Position numbers and translations under genes: made by a program. Of a stretch of 64,000 nucleotides of DNA, positions 1-10,725 are shown in pieces (the stretch's first letter is position 1; each line of letters opens with the position of its first letter). Source of the stretch: Sorghum bicolor (taxonomy: Eukaryota > Streptophyta > Magnoliopsida > Poales > Poaceae); assembly GCF_000003195.3 (NCBI RefSeq), contig NC_012876.2, positions 1,065,935 to 1,129,934 of the forward strand, written 5' to 3'. The notes beneath the pieces were generated by a model. That model did not search any database, had not been told where the DNA came from, and saw only the letters and a list, made by a program, of their open reading frames with translations.

Positions 1-462
1 CCGGCGGTGGTCTGGGGCCTCCGAACTCAGACCAGTCGAAACACAGGGGCGTCTCCCTACTTCATGGTGTACGGTGCAGAGGCGGTCCTGCCGTCCGACA
101 TACACTTCGGATCTCCTAGAATCGAACACTTCGACCAGGCGACCGCCGACAACGCCAGAGAACTCGAAATCAATTGCATGGAGGAAAAGCGTTTAGATTC
201 TTGTCTCCGAACAGCAAAATATCTCGCGGCAGTCAGGCGATACTACAACAGGAACGTCAAAGACCGTTCCTTTGTGGTCGGCGATCTGGTACTTCGATGG
301 AAAACAAGCCAGGAGGGAATGCACAAGCTATCCACTCCCTGGGAGGGACCTTTCGTGGTGACCGAGGTCACACGACCTACGTCCTACAGATTGGCATACC
401 CAGACGGAACGCGAGTACCTAACTCTTGGCACATCGACAAACTGCGACGTTTCTATCCATAA
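1..462 (+). CDS. Integrase C-terminal part of gypsy polyprotein (partial)
   Basis: Reading frame 1 is open from the first base to the stop at 460-462, so the N-terminus lies upstream of the window. The segment has the usual end of a gypsy integrase: the core's last stretch with the F-M-V-Y-G-x-E-A-V-L-P motif, a basic linker with Y-Y-N-R-N-V, a V-G-D-L-V-L-R strand, then a GPY/F-type module (W-E-G-P-F-V-V near residue 115 of the visible part) and a C-terminal W-H-I-D-K-L-R-R-F-Y. Integrase inserts the reverse-transcribed element into chromosomal DNA. No frameshift is visible, suggesting a fairly young copy. The ~280 bases between this stop and the antisense gene hold nothing recognisable. Confidence 0.9.
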   Translation, partial: PAVVWGLRTQTSRNTGASPYFMVYGAEAVLPSDIHFGSPRIEHFDQATADNARELEINCMEEKRLDSCLRTAKYLAAVRRYYNRNVKDRSFVVGDLVLRWKTSQEGMHKLSTPWEGPFVVTEVTRPTSYRLAYPDGTRVPNSWHIDKLRRFYP

Positions 463-739
463 AGTTTTGATAACTTTCCTTTGTAAGTATCTTATAATTT
501 TTGATAATGAAATTCTCTATTTTTTGCCCATACCTTGTCGCACACAGCACTCGGCAAAACTCCTGCAATGGATGCTCCTAGCGACTACCAAGACGAATAC
601 GGTGACACGTCACTCAGATATTCTTACAGCGCTCAAAACAACAGTCATGACAGAAAGCAAACTTTATTTCAAACTTTACATACAAAGTTTACAATAAATA
701 CCCTGACGGGCAGACACTAGTCTATTCCTACAGACTACT

Positions 740-3700
740 CTATTGGCCTAGCTGCTCGGGCTGATCACCCGCCTGGCCCTGCTGTCCGGACGAAGGGGTC
801 GGGGCCACCGGCGCCTGGCTGGTCGAGACCGCAGGCGTCGACCGCCCATCTCCCGCAAAGGACGCGCCCGACAACTCCCTGGCCGACCTATCTGAACTCG
901 GCTGGTCTGGAGGAGTGGCCGTTCCGCACAGATTGATGTCGCCGATCACCGTCGACGACAAGTCCAGCAGACTACCCCGAAGCTCGTCCGCGTCCTGCGG
1001 GCCGACTTCCTTCGGGTACCCCTTCTCCAGCCTGCTCAAGTCGACCAGGGGATAGTGGGCGCGCACCATGCTGAGGACGTGCGCGCCGGCAAACTCCCCG
1101 GCGTCCTTCACGAACTGCTGGAGCCAGTCCCACGCCCGTTGCGCCTTCTCGACCGGGGTCAACTGCGGCGCGCGGGGCTGGCTCTCCGGGAGCTCGGGAC
1201 TGATCAGGTCTAGGACCGGGGACACTCCTTTCCAGATCCTACAACAGTTGACCTTCCAGGAGTCTCGGTCCTTGATCAGATCATCCAGGTGCTTTTTGGC
1301 GTTCACCTTGAGCACTGCAAACGAAACGACGCGTTATTTTCGGCATACAAAAGGGCAGGCAGCAACCAACAAGGCGGCACCCATTACCAGATAGCTCCCG
1401 GTCTTTTCGACCCAATTCCTCTCCTGCTCGCCGCCCGGACTCCAGCGCACCAGCGAGCTGTTGGCCGAGCTGCTCCTTCTCTTGTCGGAGGCTCGCCACC
1501 TCCTCCTCCAAGTCTGCGTGAACCCTAAACTGGTCAGCAAAGCAAACTATACAAGTACGCGAAGCTGCTCGGAGCGTGTGACTAACCCTCTTGCAGCCGG
1601 TACTGGTCGGCCAAACGACGAGCGAGGTCGAGACGACGCTCCTTTTCGGCACTCATCTCGACCACCTTCTCTCCGACCTCCGCCCGCAACCGGTCTACCT
1701 CCGCGGCAAGGGCCTTGTTCTCGGCCACGACGCCTTCTATCTGGTCAAAGCACCGTTTCCGGTACTTCGCCGTTTTCATTATGTCCTACAAAGCAAGCAT
1801 ATAACGACCATGCAAGACAAGGCAAAAGAATGTGCAGCGGTACAAAAAGCCGCTTACCTTGACTTCGTCGACGAGGCGCTTAGCCGCGCGCTCCACCCTG
1901 GCGGCCTCTTCGGTCTCGGCGAGCTCCTCATGCCCGATAAAGTGATCCCCGCGTTGGCGCCACACATACACGTGTTGGCGGCCATCACGGGGATGACCCT
2001 CGATCTCTTCCACCTCATCATCGGAGGCCGCCCGGGTTTCCTCCTCCTGTGCTGCGTCACCCCCGGTGGTGGTCCCAGGTATTACTGGCCCTTGGACCAG
2101 ACCTGGGGAGCCCGCAGCCGAAGAGGCTCCTGCTCGGGGCGGCGTGCGGACTTCACTCCCCCCGGCAGGAGGAGCGGTCGGAGATCTTCCCTTCTCTGAG
2201 GAGTCAGTTGGGGGAGCCTCTCCAGCCCTGGTCGGGCTGCTCGTCGTAGTCGGTGCCGCGCTCGGGAGCCCCTCGGTGCTCCCAGGCGCGACTGCGGCTG
2301 TTGGCTGCTCTGTGGTCTGGGGAGCCGCATCCCCAGAACCGCGGGCAGGCTCGCCCGTTCCCTGGCTGGCAGTTTGGCCGGGGTCGACATCCGATGCCGC
2401 ACTACAGGAACAAAAGTCAAATTTCAAAAAAAAAAGAGTCAAAGAGGAGTCCAAAATACGTAAGTCGAAAACTTACAGGTCTGACCGACGGTGGGTCGCG
2501 GTGAACCTCCTCCTCGCCCGGCCGGTCGGCACCTGTGCCCCCATCTCGACAGCTTGCGGGGCAGCGGTGCCGCTGGCCACTCGATCAGGGGCGACCGGCG
2601 CAGTGTCTGGGCGGCTCCGAGGCCGTCGGACCAACGACGGCGCAGCCTCCTCGTCGTCGTCGTCGTCGACGATCCGCACGAGCCGACGACGCTTCGGTGC
2701 TTGACTGCTCTCCGCCGGTAGATCTGCCGGCAGTTTCGGTGTCGGCAAAGGATCTGCCGGCAATGGCCTTTTCCCCGCTACCCTCTCCTCGGAGGTCGGG
2801 ACGGGGCGGGCTTGGTCTTCCTCACTGCTGGTGTAATGAGTACACCGAGCAGCGTCCTCCTCTGGCGGGACCTCTCCCGCAGGATTTTCCATCCCTGGTG
2901 CCAGTGATACATACACTGTGCACCGGTCGACATCGCCGATCTGCAAAAGCAACAGAGATGAGTCAACTGTAGACAATATACGAACGCTAAAACAGAATCT
3001 GCTACATACCTTTGGTGCTGGTCGTCCTAACTTGAAGGCTTGCACCCGATCACTGCCACGGATGAAGCCTCCATCCGCGAAGTTAAACAGCTCGTTCAAC
3101 AGCTGTTGTACCTCCGCTTTCTCCAAGATCTCCGGCCGCATCCTGGTCGGGTCCGCGCTTCCGGCATACTCGTACGCCGAGTGCACCCTCTTCTGGCAGG
3201 GCATCACCCGGCGGCAAATGAAGTTGCCGACCACGCCAAGCCCGTCCAGGCGCGACCAGTCGATCAGCTTCACGAGATCCGCCACTGGACCGTCGAACTC
3301 CGGGCGGTCGGTCCAGCTCGTCCTCTTCTCAGGAATGTATCCCACGTCGCAGAACGTGGAGCTGCCCGGTTCCTCCCTGATGTAGAACCACTTCCTGTAC
3401 CATTCGGTCAAGGAAGTGTTCCATGGACAGTGCAGGTAGCGATTCTTCATTCCATCACGAAGGTTGAGGTATACTCCACCTGCAACCTTGGAGCCTCCAA
3501 CTGCTCCCTTCTTCCTCAAGCAGAAAAGATACCGAAAAAGATCGAAGTGCGGTTCTATGCCAACATAGGCCTCGCACAGGTGGATAAAAGTGGAAATGAG
3601 GAGAATTGAGTTCGGGTGCAGATTGCAAATCCCGATCTCATAATACAAAAGAAGACCTTGAAGAAAAGGGTGAACAGGAACACCAAAACCCCTCTTAATG

Positions 3701-3897
3701 AAATCTTCAAATACGACGATCTCACCGGCGCGAGGGTCGGGGTAGCTCTCCCCCTCCGGTGCCCTCCAGCCGCCGAGCTCCGGGCCGTGAAGAAGCCCCA
3801 TGTCGACGAGGTCACCAAGAGATTTTGTGGTGCTGCGAGACTTCTTCCACTCCTTGGCCATCAGTTCGGCCCTCTTCCTGGAGTCGCTCTTCGCCAT
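740..3897 (-). CDS. Spliced antisense gene of the Tat element (gypsy-type 'putative transposase' domain plus coiled coil)
   Basis: This gene lies on the strand opposite to pol. Exon 1 (3010-3897) starts with M-A-K-S and carries the plant domain annotated in databases as 'putative gypsy type transposon', with W-x-E-P-F-x-x-x-Y-like and L-Y-Y-E-I-G-I features, 296 codons. Exon 2 (2477-2940) adds a charged, proline-rich linker with an acidic run (D-D-D-D-D-E-E). Exon 3 (1858-2401) is Ser/Pro/Thr-rich. Exon 4 (1587-1785) and a following exon near 1400-1530 form Leu/Glu/Lys heptads, a probable coiled coil. The last exon (about 740-1315) ends with a P/Q-rich tail. Phases agree for exons 1-4; the join from exon 4 to the next exon does not keep the coiled-coil frame with the splice sites I chose, so either a site is wrong or the copy is frameshifted. 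Antisense genes at this place are known in Tat elements; their role is unknown. Confidence 0.7.
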
Positions 3898-4310
3898 TAG
3901 AGGTGTGAATGTGGGCTTGAGTTAGGAAGATGCAGGCGATTGGAGGAGATGAGAGCGGAAGGTTTGAAGGCAATGGCAGGGTAAGCAGTACAGGCGGAAC
4001 TATCAGGCCCTTATAACCCGCAGCTCCACCTCTCCCACTTCCCGTATTCTCGGGAAGTGGGCGGGCTATGCGGCGGATGTGGCGTTTCGGTTTACAATGA
4101 TTATAGACAATTAATGTGGCGGAGTTTTCGTACCAATTGATGGTTTCCTTTTCTCAAACCATGCAACGGGCGGCTGCACAGTTGCCAGGCGCAACTTTTC
4201 ATGCGTCCATCTGACAACCCATCAGGAGGTCTCGTCACGTCAACTTTAAATGAAAAGATTGTTTCAAAAATAAGAAGATACGTACGCCAGTGAGTCAACA
4301 ATTCGGGGAC

Positions 4311-4640
4311 TGCACCGACCACCGAGCACTCGACGCTCGGGGACTGGTCGCCGAGTCTATCAGCTCGGAACTTCAAGGACGACACCGACCACCGAGCACT
4401 CGACGCTCGGGGACTGGTCGCCTAGTCTATCAGCTCGGAACTTCAAGGACGGCACCGACCACCGAGCACTCGACGCTCGGGGACTGGTCGCATAGTCTAT
4501 CAGCTCGGAACTTCAAGGACTGCACCGACCACCGAGCACTTGACGCTCGGGAGCTGGTCGCCCAGTCTATCAGCTCAAAGCTTTAAGGCATGCACCGACC
4601 ACCGAGCACTCGACGCTCGGGGACTGGTCGTACGGTATAG
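4311..4640 (+). repeat. Five tandem copies of a 70-bp unit in the retrotransposon
   Basis: Units begin at 4311, 4381, 4451, 4521 and 4591, exactly 70 bp apart, the last one partial. Each carries C-A-C-C-G-A-C-C-A-C-C-G-A-G, then the GCTCGGGGACT core, then GTCTATCAGCTC. Units 1-3 are nearly identical; unit 4 has GGGAGCT in place of GGGGACT; unit 5 loses similarity after the core. The block lies between the promoter end of the antisense gene and the 3' LTR. Confidence 0.95.
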
Positions 4641-5197
4641 CAACATATAATTCCAAGGAGCACACTTAGTGCTCGGGGACTGGTCGATTGGTCTCTTCAG
4701 TTGCAGACGAGCATGACATGCTCGGGGACTGGTAAATTCACTTTTGACCTTACTACAAGGCTCATACTTCGCCTTCCAGCAAGCTCGGGGACTACATCGG
4801 TACGATGCATCTAGCGATGCATCTCAGTCTCAAAACTACTTTGGGGAATTTTCTTTTGACCCTGGCACCACGTGCCTACGTCACCTACTACCAGGCTCGG
4901 GGACTAAGTGGGCACACTTCACCTAGCGGTGAATTTGCTTGCTTTTTTGATGTTTGTACCTTTCAAAAAAGTAAAGTGGGCACACTTCACTAGGAAAGAA
5001 ATTTCTTTTAAGAGCACCATGCATTCTTCGAACAACCTGTTTCTTCGATGTCAATGTTGATCAACTGTCTTTTGAGTTGGCCAAAATACCGTTGCGACTG
5101 TTCGGGCGACTTTCCTGCTTGTTGAAGACGTCAAGCCTCACTGATCGAAGAAGCTCAAGACGGTGTGTTACATTACAATACATGGTGCTCGGGGACT
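4335..5197 (+). repeat. Dispersed GCTCGGGGACT motif series leading to the 3' LTR
   Basis: The 11-mer GCTCGGGGACT occurs at 4335, 4405, 4475, 4615, 4671, 4720, 4783, 4895 and 5187, with a one-step variant at 4545. The first ones sit in the 70-bp repeats; later ones are spaced irregularly (49-292 bp) in otherwise unrelated sequence. The last one ends four bases before the LTR start at 5201, in the position where the polypurine tract for plus-strand DNA priming is expected. The motif is therefore probably PPT-like. Confidence 0.8.
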
Positions 5198-5200
5198 AGC

Positions 5201-5662
5201 TGTGGGGGTATAAACCCCTATACCCTTACGGCTAGACTTCGGCCAGGAGGCTGGGCCCATTACGAGACGAGTTCAAGGCTTGATCCGACAACCTGGAGTT
5301 TCGCGCAAGGAAACAAGATGTGGAGATTAAGCAGGACTCTAGTCGGTTAGAATAGGAATTGATATCGAATTATCCATGGCAATTGTAACCGACTAGGATT
5401 AGTTTCCAGATCTGTAACCCTGCCCTCCAGACTATATAAGGAGGGGCAAGGGACCCCCCTAGCACACATCATATTCTCTCAACACAAATCAATACAGCCA
5501 GACGCAGGACGTAGGTATTACGCCAACTCGGCGGCCGAACCTGGATAAAAAGCTTGTCCGTGTCTTGCGTCACCATCGAGTTCGTAGTTTGCGCACCGTC
5601 TACCGATAAACTACTACCGTGGGTATACCCCAAGGTAGACTGCCGACCAGCTTTCGTCGACA
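5201..5662 (+). repeat. 3' LTR of the Tat-lineage element
   Basis: It starts with TGTGGGGGTATAAACCCC and ends with TTCGTCGACA, giving the TG...CA ends of an LTR, 462 bp. A TATA box lies at 5433-5440 with a pyrimidine/CA-rich start region after it. The right border is inferred from the change to sequence that belongs to a different LTR family. The matching 5' LTR is outside the window. Confidence 0.75.
5433..5440 (+). promoter_or_regulatory. TATA box of the LTR promoter
   Basis: TATATAAG sits about two thirds into the LTR. It is followed within 30-60 bp by a CA-rich stretch suitable for transcription start (U3/R border). Confidence 0.6.
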
Positions 5663-7664
5663 GTCATAACCTAATTACGAACCATTCTACATCACTTAAG
5701 TCACTTTACTATTAGAAAACAAAGAATTTATGACAAGTTAAACAAAGCATTTATGGACTAAGATTAGATTAAGTAGATCACAACTAAAAAGGCATTTATG
5801 TTGGTGTTAATAACATTAATATTTGTTTATGAAAAACCAAAGTTATAAACATAAGGTGCTTCTGTAGATTAAAAGGGCATTTAGTTAGGCATTAATCATT
5901 TTGTATTTATGGTGAAAACCTAAATGGTCAAACGAGGTAACTACTACTGCTAAAGCGTAGTTTACGACGATAAGAAACTAACGCGACAAGAACGGGCTCA
6001 AACGGAGTTAAAACGCGCGTTCTATGGCCAAAACTAGATCAGTGGCAAAACTGTGAATTAACAGAACTATTTTTCATATTTTAAATAATCAAAACTGAAT
6101 TTTAAAAGCATTTTTGACTAAATCTTTAAATACCGATGGCTACAGTGGTTAAACTGATAAAATCGGGACCTAAACCTAATTATTTTTGAACAGGGATGGA
6201 CTGCGGGTTGATTCCACAAAAGCTGAGGGTGTTTTCTGCAAAAGTGCAAGGGCGGACCGTGGCTTGACCTGGTTGACCCGTCTTCGCTGACGCGGCGCTG
6301 ACGCAGGCGCTGACTTGGTCCGCGGTAGATCTGAGCCGTTGGCTCAAGATCGGGCGGCTGCGGGCCCTCCAGCCGGAAAGGCCGCCGGGGCAGCGCCTCT
6401 CTGCGGCGGCGCACCATGGCCGCGGTGCTCCGGCTCACCGTGGCGGCACTACGGGGCACGAGGGGCCGTGCCGAGGGCACGGGCGTGCTGCGCACGCCGA
6501 GGCGAGCGTGATGCGCGTGCTTGCCGCGCGAGGGAGAGGCCGGGATGAACGGGTCGCGCGGCGGGGCGGCTCGACGCCTACGGCGAAACTACGGCGAGCC
6601 CGCGTCGGTCCTAGGGAGCGAGAGAGAGGACGGGGATGGGTCGGGCGGATTCCTCACCTTGGGGCTATCGTCACGGTGGTCTCCTTGTTGGCCGGGACGC
6701 AACGAGCGCGGAGATTGACGGCGGCTTGGAGCTCGGTGGCACAGCAATGGCGATGACGCGGCTCGGCTAGGGCTCGGGAGATGGCGGCGGCTCCTAGGGT
6801 TTAGGGAGGGGCGCGGCACGCAAGGGCGAGTCCCTTTTATGGGTGAGGCCAACCTCGGTCCACGCGCATAGGCGCGAATTCAGCGGCGGCGGTGGCGTCT
6901 CCTATCCGCCCGAAGCGGACGGAGGTTGGGGAAGACGGCTGACGCGTGGGGCCGCGGTGGCAGCGATTCGGGCGCGGGCTGGCAGGCGGGGCCCGCAGGT
7001 CAGCGGCAGCCGAGAGGGGAAGGCGAGGTGCAGGAGGGGCGCGGGGTGGGCCGAGGTGCAGGTGGGCTTCGGCCCACGGCTGAGAGTGGGGGGGGGAAAG
7101 GAGGGGGGCTGGGCTGGTGCTGCTGCAGGGTTGGGCCCAAAAGAGAGGAAGGTTGGGGGGGAAAGAAAAAAAAAGACTTTTATTTTTATTTAAAAAGGGT
7201 TTGAAACCAAATTCTTCACCACATCTATAAACCAAAATTTGATTTATTAATTTAAGGTTGTTTTAAGAATTGTTTTCTTTACTACTTTTGAAAACAAAGC
7301 ACATTTTCTTAATAACACCTTTTTAAATGTTTTTTTCTTTTAACTTGAATATAAATTAGTTTTCAAAAAGGACTTTTAGTGTTTTATTTTTCCGAAAACC
7401 GAAAGGACCTAATCGTGGCTCGCTAGAAATTTTGTAATTCATTTTTGTCACACAAGCCAAACAAAGCTAGGGCACAAAGCACACAATAACAAAACAAAAC
7501 ACCCTTCACTTAACTTTATAAAAGTTTTAAAATTCCACATTTTTATCTCTTTATGAATTCAATAATTAAATGAATCTTGGAATATTTTAGAAAATTTTTA
7601 AATCCTTATTTAATTTAGTGTTTTTCTAATAACAATCCAAAATTAAAAATTTTGGAGTGTTATA
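5663..7664 (-). mobile_element. LTR-like block of a second gypsy family, reverse orientation, probably solo or truncated
   Basis: Read on the - strand, the block starts near TATAACACTCC (a decayed form of the TGTAACACTCC start common in del/Tekay-like grass LTRs). It continues with ~450 bp of AT-rich sequence, then a GC-rich zone with a CATAAAAGGG TATA-like box at about 6832-6842, a leader with AAACCCTAG, a GGTGAGG donor-like site, and an AT-rich end reading GAATGGTTCGTAATTAGGTTATGA. It abuts the Tat LTR with no gap, suggesting that the Tat element inserted at or near its end. No internal domain is visible in the window. The open frames in it are short GC-rich artefacts. Family recognition is from memory of such LTRs. 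Confidence 0.5.
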
Positions 7665-8650
7665 GGAACCCACCAGATGCGACCCATTACCCGCCAGAGA
7701 AGGGGACGACGACGAGCGAGAGGGCGACGAGCGACGAGCGAGCTGTGAACGGGCGATAGAGGACAGAAGAGCAGGCACGTCGCGAGGGAGAAGACAGATG
7801 AGCTAGGGTTCGAGAGGGGGCGGCCGCGGCGGCCGACTTATATATGGCCAGCCCCGTCGCCCTAAATCCAACGGTTGTCCTCGCTCCTCCCTCATCCAAC
7901 GGCTAAGCCATGTCGTTGTCGTGCCGCCCGTTGGAGCGGGCCGTGCCTGGGTCGGCACTACGGGCCGACTTTGCGGCCCAGGCACGGGCACGACATCGGG
8001 ACAAGCTAGGCACGGGCACGGCTGGGACGAGCTAGGGCCGAGTTAGGGCCGGGCTTTTTCGCACCGGACTCGGCCAGCCTGTTTTATGCGGCCCGTTTGG
8101 AAATCTTTAGGAGGAGGGAGGACGATAGATCCTTGGGACTTGCTCTCGTATTGATGGCGCGCAATGAATACCCTGGCTGCTGTTGCTGCTACCGAGGCCT
8201 TGTTTATTTGGCCCTACCGTGTCACAGGTCACGGCGTGGCAATGTCACGCCTAGATCTGTGGCGCGGCAGGACTTATCACGTGAGCGCCTGTGGGCCGAT
8301 CACGTGCCATGTCATTCGCCCTGTCGCGCTGCCATGTATGGCGCGTAGAGTTCAAATAACACGCCGTGTGTGGTGGTGCGGCCAAAAGTATTAGATTTAG
8401 AAATAAAAAACTTTTGGTTTTAAATTTGAAATATGTTTAAAAAAGTGCTAAAAAAATTCCCCACGGACGCTGCAGTCAGACCCTGCTCTGGTGGGCGATG
8501 GCGCCCGCAGGCCAGCTGCCTCTGGCCCTCAAGCGACTCGGAGTCGGAGTCGGACACTTGTACGGGGACTTGACTTATTAGTATTCTATTACGGAACGGA
8601 AACGGATTCGGATCGCGGATCGGAGTCGTATGTGCATTGTAATAGACCAC
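7665..8650. other. Intergenic GC-rich stretch, no gene recognised
   Basis: The first half is GC-rich with repeated GGCACGGGCACG and GGGCCG words (about 7940-8070), as seen at the edges of many grass DNA transposons. The rest (8100-8650) shows no coding signature I can support on either strand. Confidence 0.5.
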
Positions 8651-8655
8651 CCCGT

Positions 8656-8672
8656 ATTATATATATATATAT
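8656..8672 (+). promoter_or_regulatory. TATA-like TA run upstream of the F-box gene
   Basis: A TATATATATATATATG run lies about 155 bp before the start codon. It is the only TATA-like element close to the gene. Because TA repeats are common here, the call is weak. Confidence 0.35.
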
Positions 8673-8824
8673 GCATCAAACGCTGCTTTGTTTCTAGTTC
8701 CATGTGCGTGATTGCATTGCAGAGATAGATATAATAGGTGAGAGTGAGAACGATCCAAATACTTAAGTCATCATCAGACCATCATCAGAACTTCAGAAGA
8801 AGAAGAAGCTAGCAGGTGATCATC

Positions 8825-10725
8825 ATGGTGATGGAGTCCACTACTCCATCATCGGAGGAAGACCTGATAAGTCAGCTGCCTAGCGACGTCCTAGTTTCGA
8901 TCCTGGAGAAGCTCTCCCTCCGTGCCGCCGTCCGTGCCGGAGTCCTCTCCCGGCGATGGCGGTGTCTTCCAGCTCAGTTGCCGAGGCTTGTCCTGGATAT
9001 CGCCAAATTCCTCCCACGCAATGATCCTGCTGCTGCGGCGGTGGAGGTGGAGAACGCTGACCCTGACGGCGAAGAGGATGGCGACGCGGCGCACGGGCCT
9101 GCCGCCGTCGATGATCCTAACGACGACGACGACGACGACCTCTACGACGCCGGAGATGAGATGGCTAACGCGGCGACGGCGCTGCTGGCATCCTCCTGGA
9201 GGCCTCCACTTGACGCCGCCGCCGTCCACAATACAGTGGCCATGAGATTCTACCTGAGGCACAATTACATGGAGCTGGGACGACTGCTCGATGACGCCGT
9301 GGCCAGCGGCAGGGTGCGCAAGGTCTCGCTGACGATCACGACGACGTATCCCATGTTTGAAGACGATCGCGACAGCGAGAGCATTCATCGCACTCTGGTT
9401 GGTTACGGCCGGCGCTTCAAGGCTCTCTTGGACGCTTGCCCGGCGATTTTCGGACCTCATCTGACAGAGCTTACCCTAGAGAAGATGAGACACGGTGGTC
9501 CTGACTTATTGGACGGCGGCATCCTCGCTACCTGCACAAGACTGGAGAAGCTGACCTTGGAGAACTTTGGGCCCGAGCGCGGTTGGCTGTGGCGTGTGCG
9601 CCATGCGTGGCTTAAACACATCAAGGTCATATTGTGCTTCCCTAGCGCCATCCAGCTCCTATGGCTTCCCAGACTGGAGAGTTTCACTTTGAGAGGTTGG
9701 TTCTGGACAACAGACAAGCTTGTATCCTTGGGTCATGTACCACGACTCACTACAATGACCCTAACCGGTGACATCGTCGTTGACGAGACCGTCAGGTTAA
9801 GCCGCATCCTTGCCAACAGCACTGCCCTCACCGATCTACGCCTCAATTTCAGTGGCAGTAATGTAAGTACTATTGTATTTTTTTTGCGCATGTTCTTATA
9901 TAAAATTGATTGCAAAACACATACTATATATATATATATAGTATGTGTTTTGCAATCAATTTTATTTATTTATTTTGGTTTTAATTAATTTGTTTGTGCA
10001 GATTTGGGTTCGACCAGAAACCTCAAGACGCTTGACAGATGCGTTTAGCAAGCTCAAGAATCTAAAGCTCAAGAATGTCAACCGGGAGTGTGGCCTTGCT
10101 TGGACTATGTTCCTCCTCCAATCTGCACCACACTTACAGGAACTCTACATCAAGGTATGTATATGTACCCGGATATTTATTTAACTTATTACCTAGATGC
10201 ATGTCTTTCAGCCCCCCCCCTTTTTTTTTAGCATGCTTTAGTACAACAACTACTAGATCAAATTAATTATATATCACTATGCCAATTTATTTATGACGTA
10301 CTATAGCTTTCTCTAAACCAAACAACATCATCAAATATACTTACACTGCCCTTTTTTTTTTTGCTAAATTGCAGCTCATGGAACATAACTGCTGTGGTTT
10401 GGCCGGCAGGAAGAATGTGCCATGGGAAGTCGACTCCAGTTTCAAGCACTATAATCTGGTCAGGGTCACAATTGCTCGGTTTTACAGCACCCAAGAGACA
10501 ATCGTGGCATTCACACGCCGTCTGATACAGGCAGCGGTTAACTTGGAGGAGATATGCTTTTGTGAAAACGCAGAGTCGCTTTGTTCCTACTGTGATCTTC
10601 CTGATCCGGACGCTGGAGCAAAGTTCCCGCGAACTGACCAAGAAAGAGATTCTTTTACCAAGAGAATCATCACAGACGACGACGGTCGATCAACTACTGC
10701 CGTCAAAATACATATCCGATCCTAA
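8825..10725 (+). CDS. F-box protein with LRR/FBD-like C-terminus
   Basis: Three exons, 8825-9862, 10002-10154 and 10375-10725, all in phase 0, give 513 residues. The start is the ATG at 8825; a second ATG follows two codons later. Residues ~14-54 form an F-box (L-P-S-D-V-L-V-S-I-L, then R-A-G-V-L-S-R-R-W-R), which in SCF ubiquitin ligases binds SKP1. An acidic, disordered insert (~80-115, run of six Asp) follows. The middle has repeated L-x-x-L-x-L pieces typical of degenerate plant LRRs (L-T-E-L-T-L-E; L-E-K-L-T-L-E; L-K-N-L-K-L-K-N-V). The last exon resembles the C-terminal part of grass F-box/LRR families (F-K-H-Y-N-L-V-R-V-T-I). The target is unknown. Such genes expand rapidly in grasses; this one looks intact. 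Confidence 0.88.
9900..9965. repeat. Perfect 66-bp palindrome in F-box intron 1
   Basis: Arms 9900-9924 and 9941-9965 are exact reverse complements (first arm begins ATAAAATTGATTGCAAAACA), and the 16-bp centre is a (TA) run that is itself self-complementary. The whole stretch could fold into an uninterrupted hairpin. It lies between the donor at 9863 and the acceptor ending at 10001 and fills nearly half of the 139-bp intron. Confidence 0.97.

Larger units (their letters stand above)
1..5662 (+). mobile_element. Ty3/gypsy LTR retrotransposon, Tat lineage, 3' part
   Basis: The window opens inside the pol gene and runs through the end of integrase, an antisense accessory gene, a tandem-repeat block and the 3' LTR. 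This order (integrase, extra gene after pol, repeats, LTR) is known for the Tat group, which includes Grande- and RIRE2-like elements of grasses. The 5' LTR, gag, protease, RT and RNase H lie outside the window, so LTR divergence and the target duplication cannot be assessed. The lineage assignment is inferred from architecture and recalled similarity. Confidence 0.85.

Noticed and set aside
6118..7235. GC-rich frames on both strands around 6.1-7.2 kb
   Set aside because: They fall inside the promoter/leader zone of the reverse LTR-like block and carry no domain.
8891..9460. A 189-codon - strand frame opposite F-box exon 1
   Set aside because: It is a shadow of the GC-rich exon; the + strand has the F-box motif and matching splice sites.
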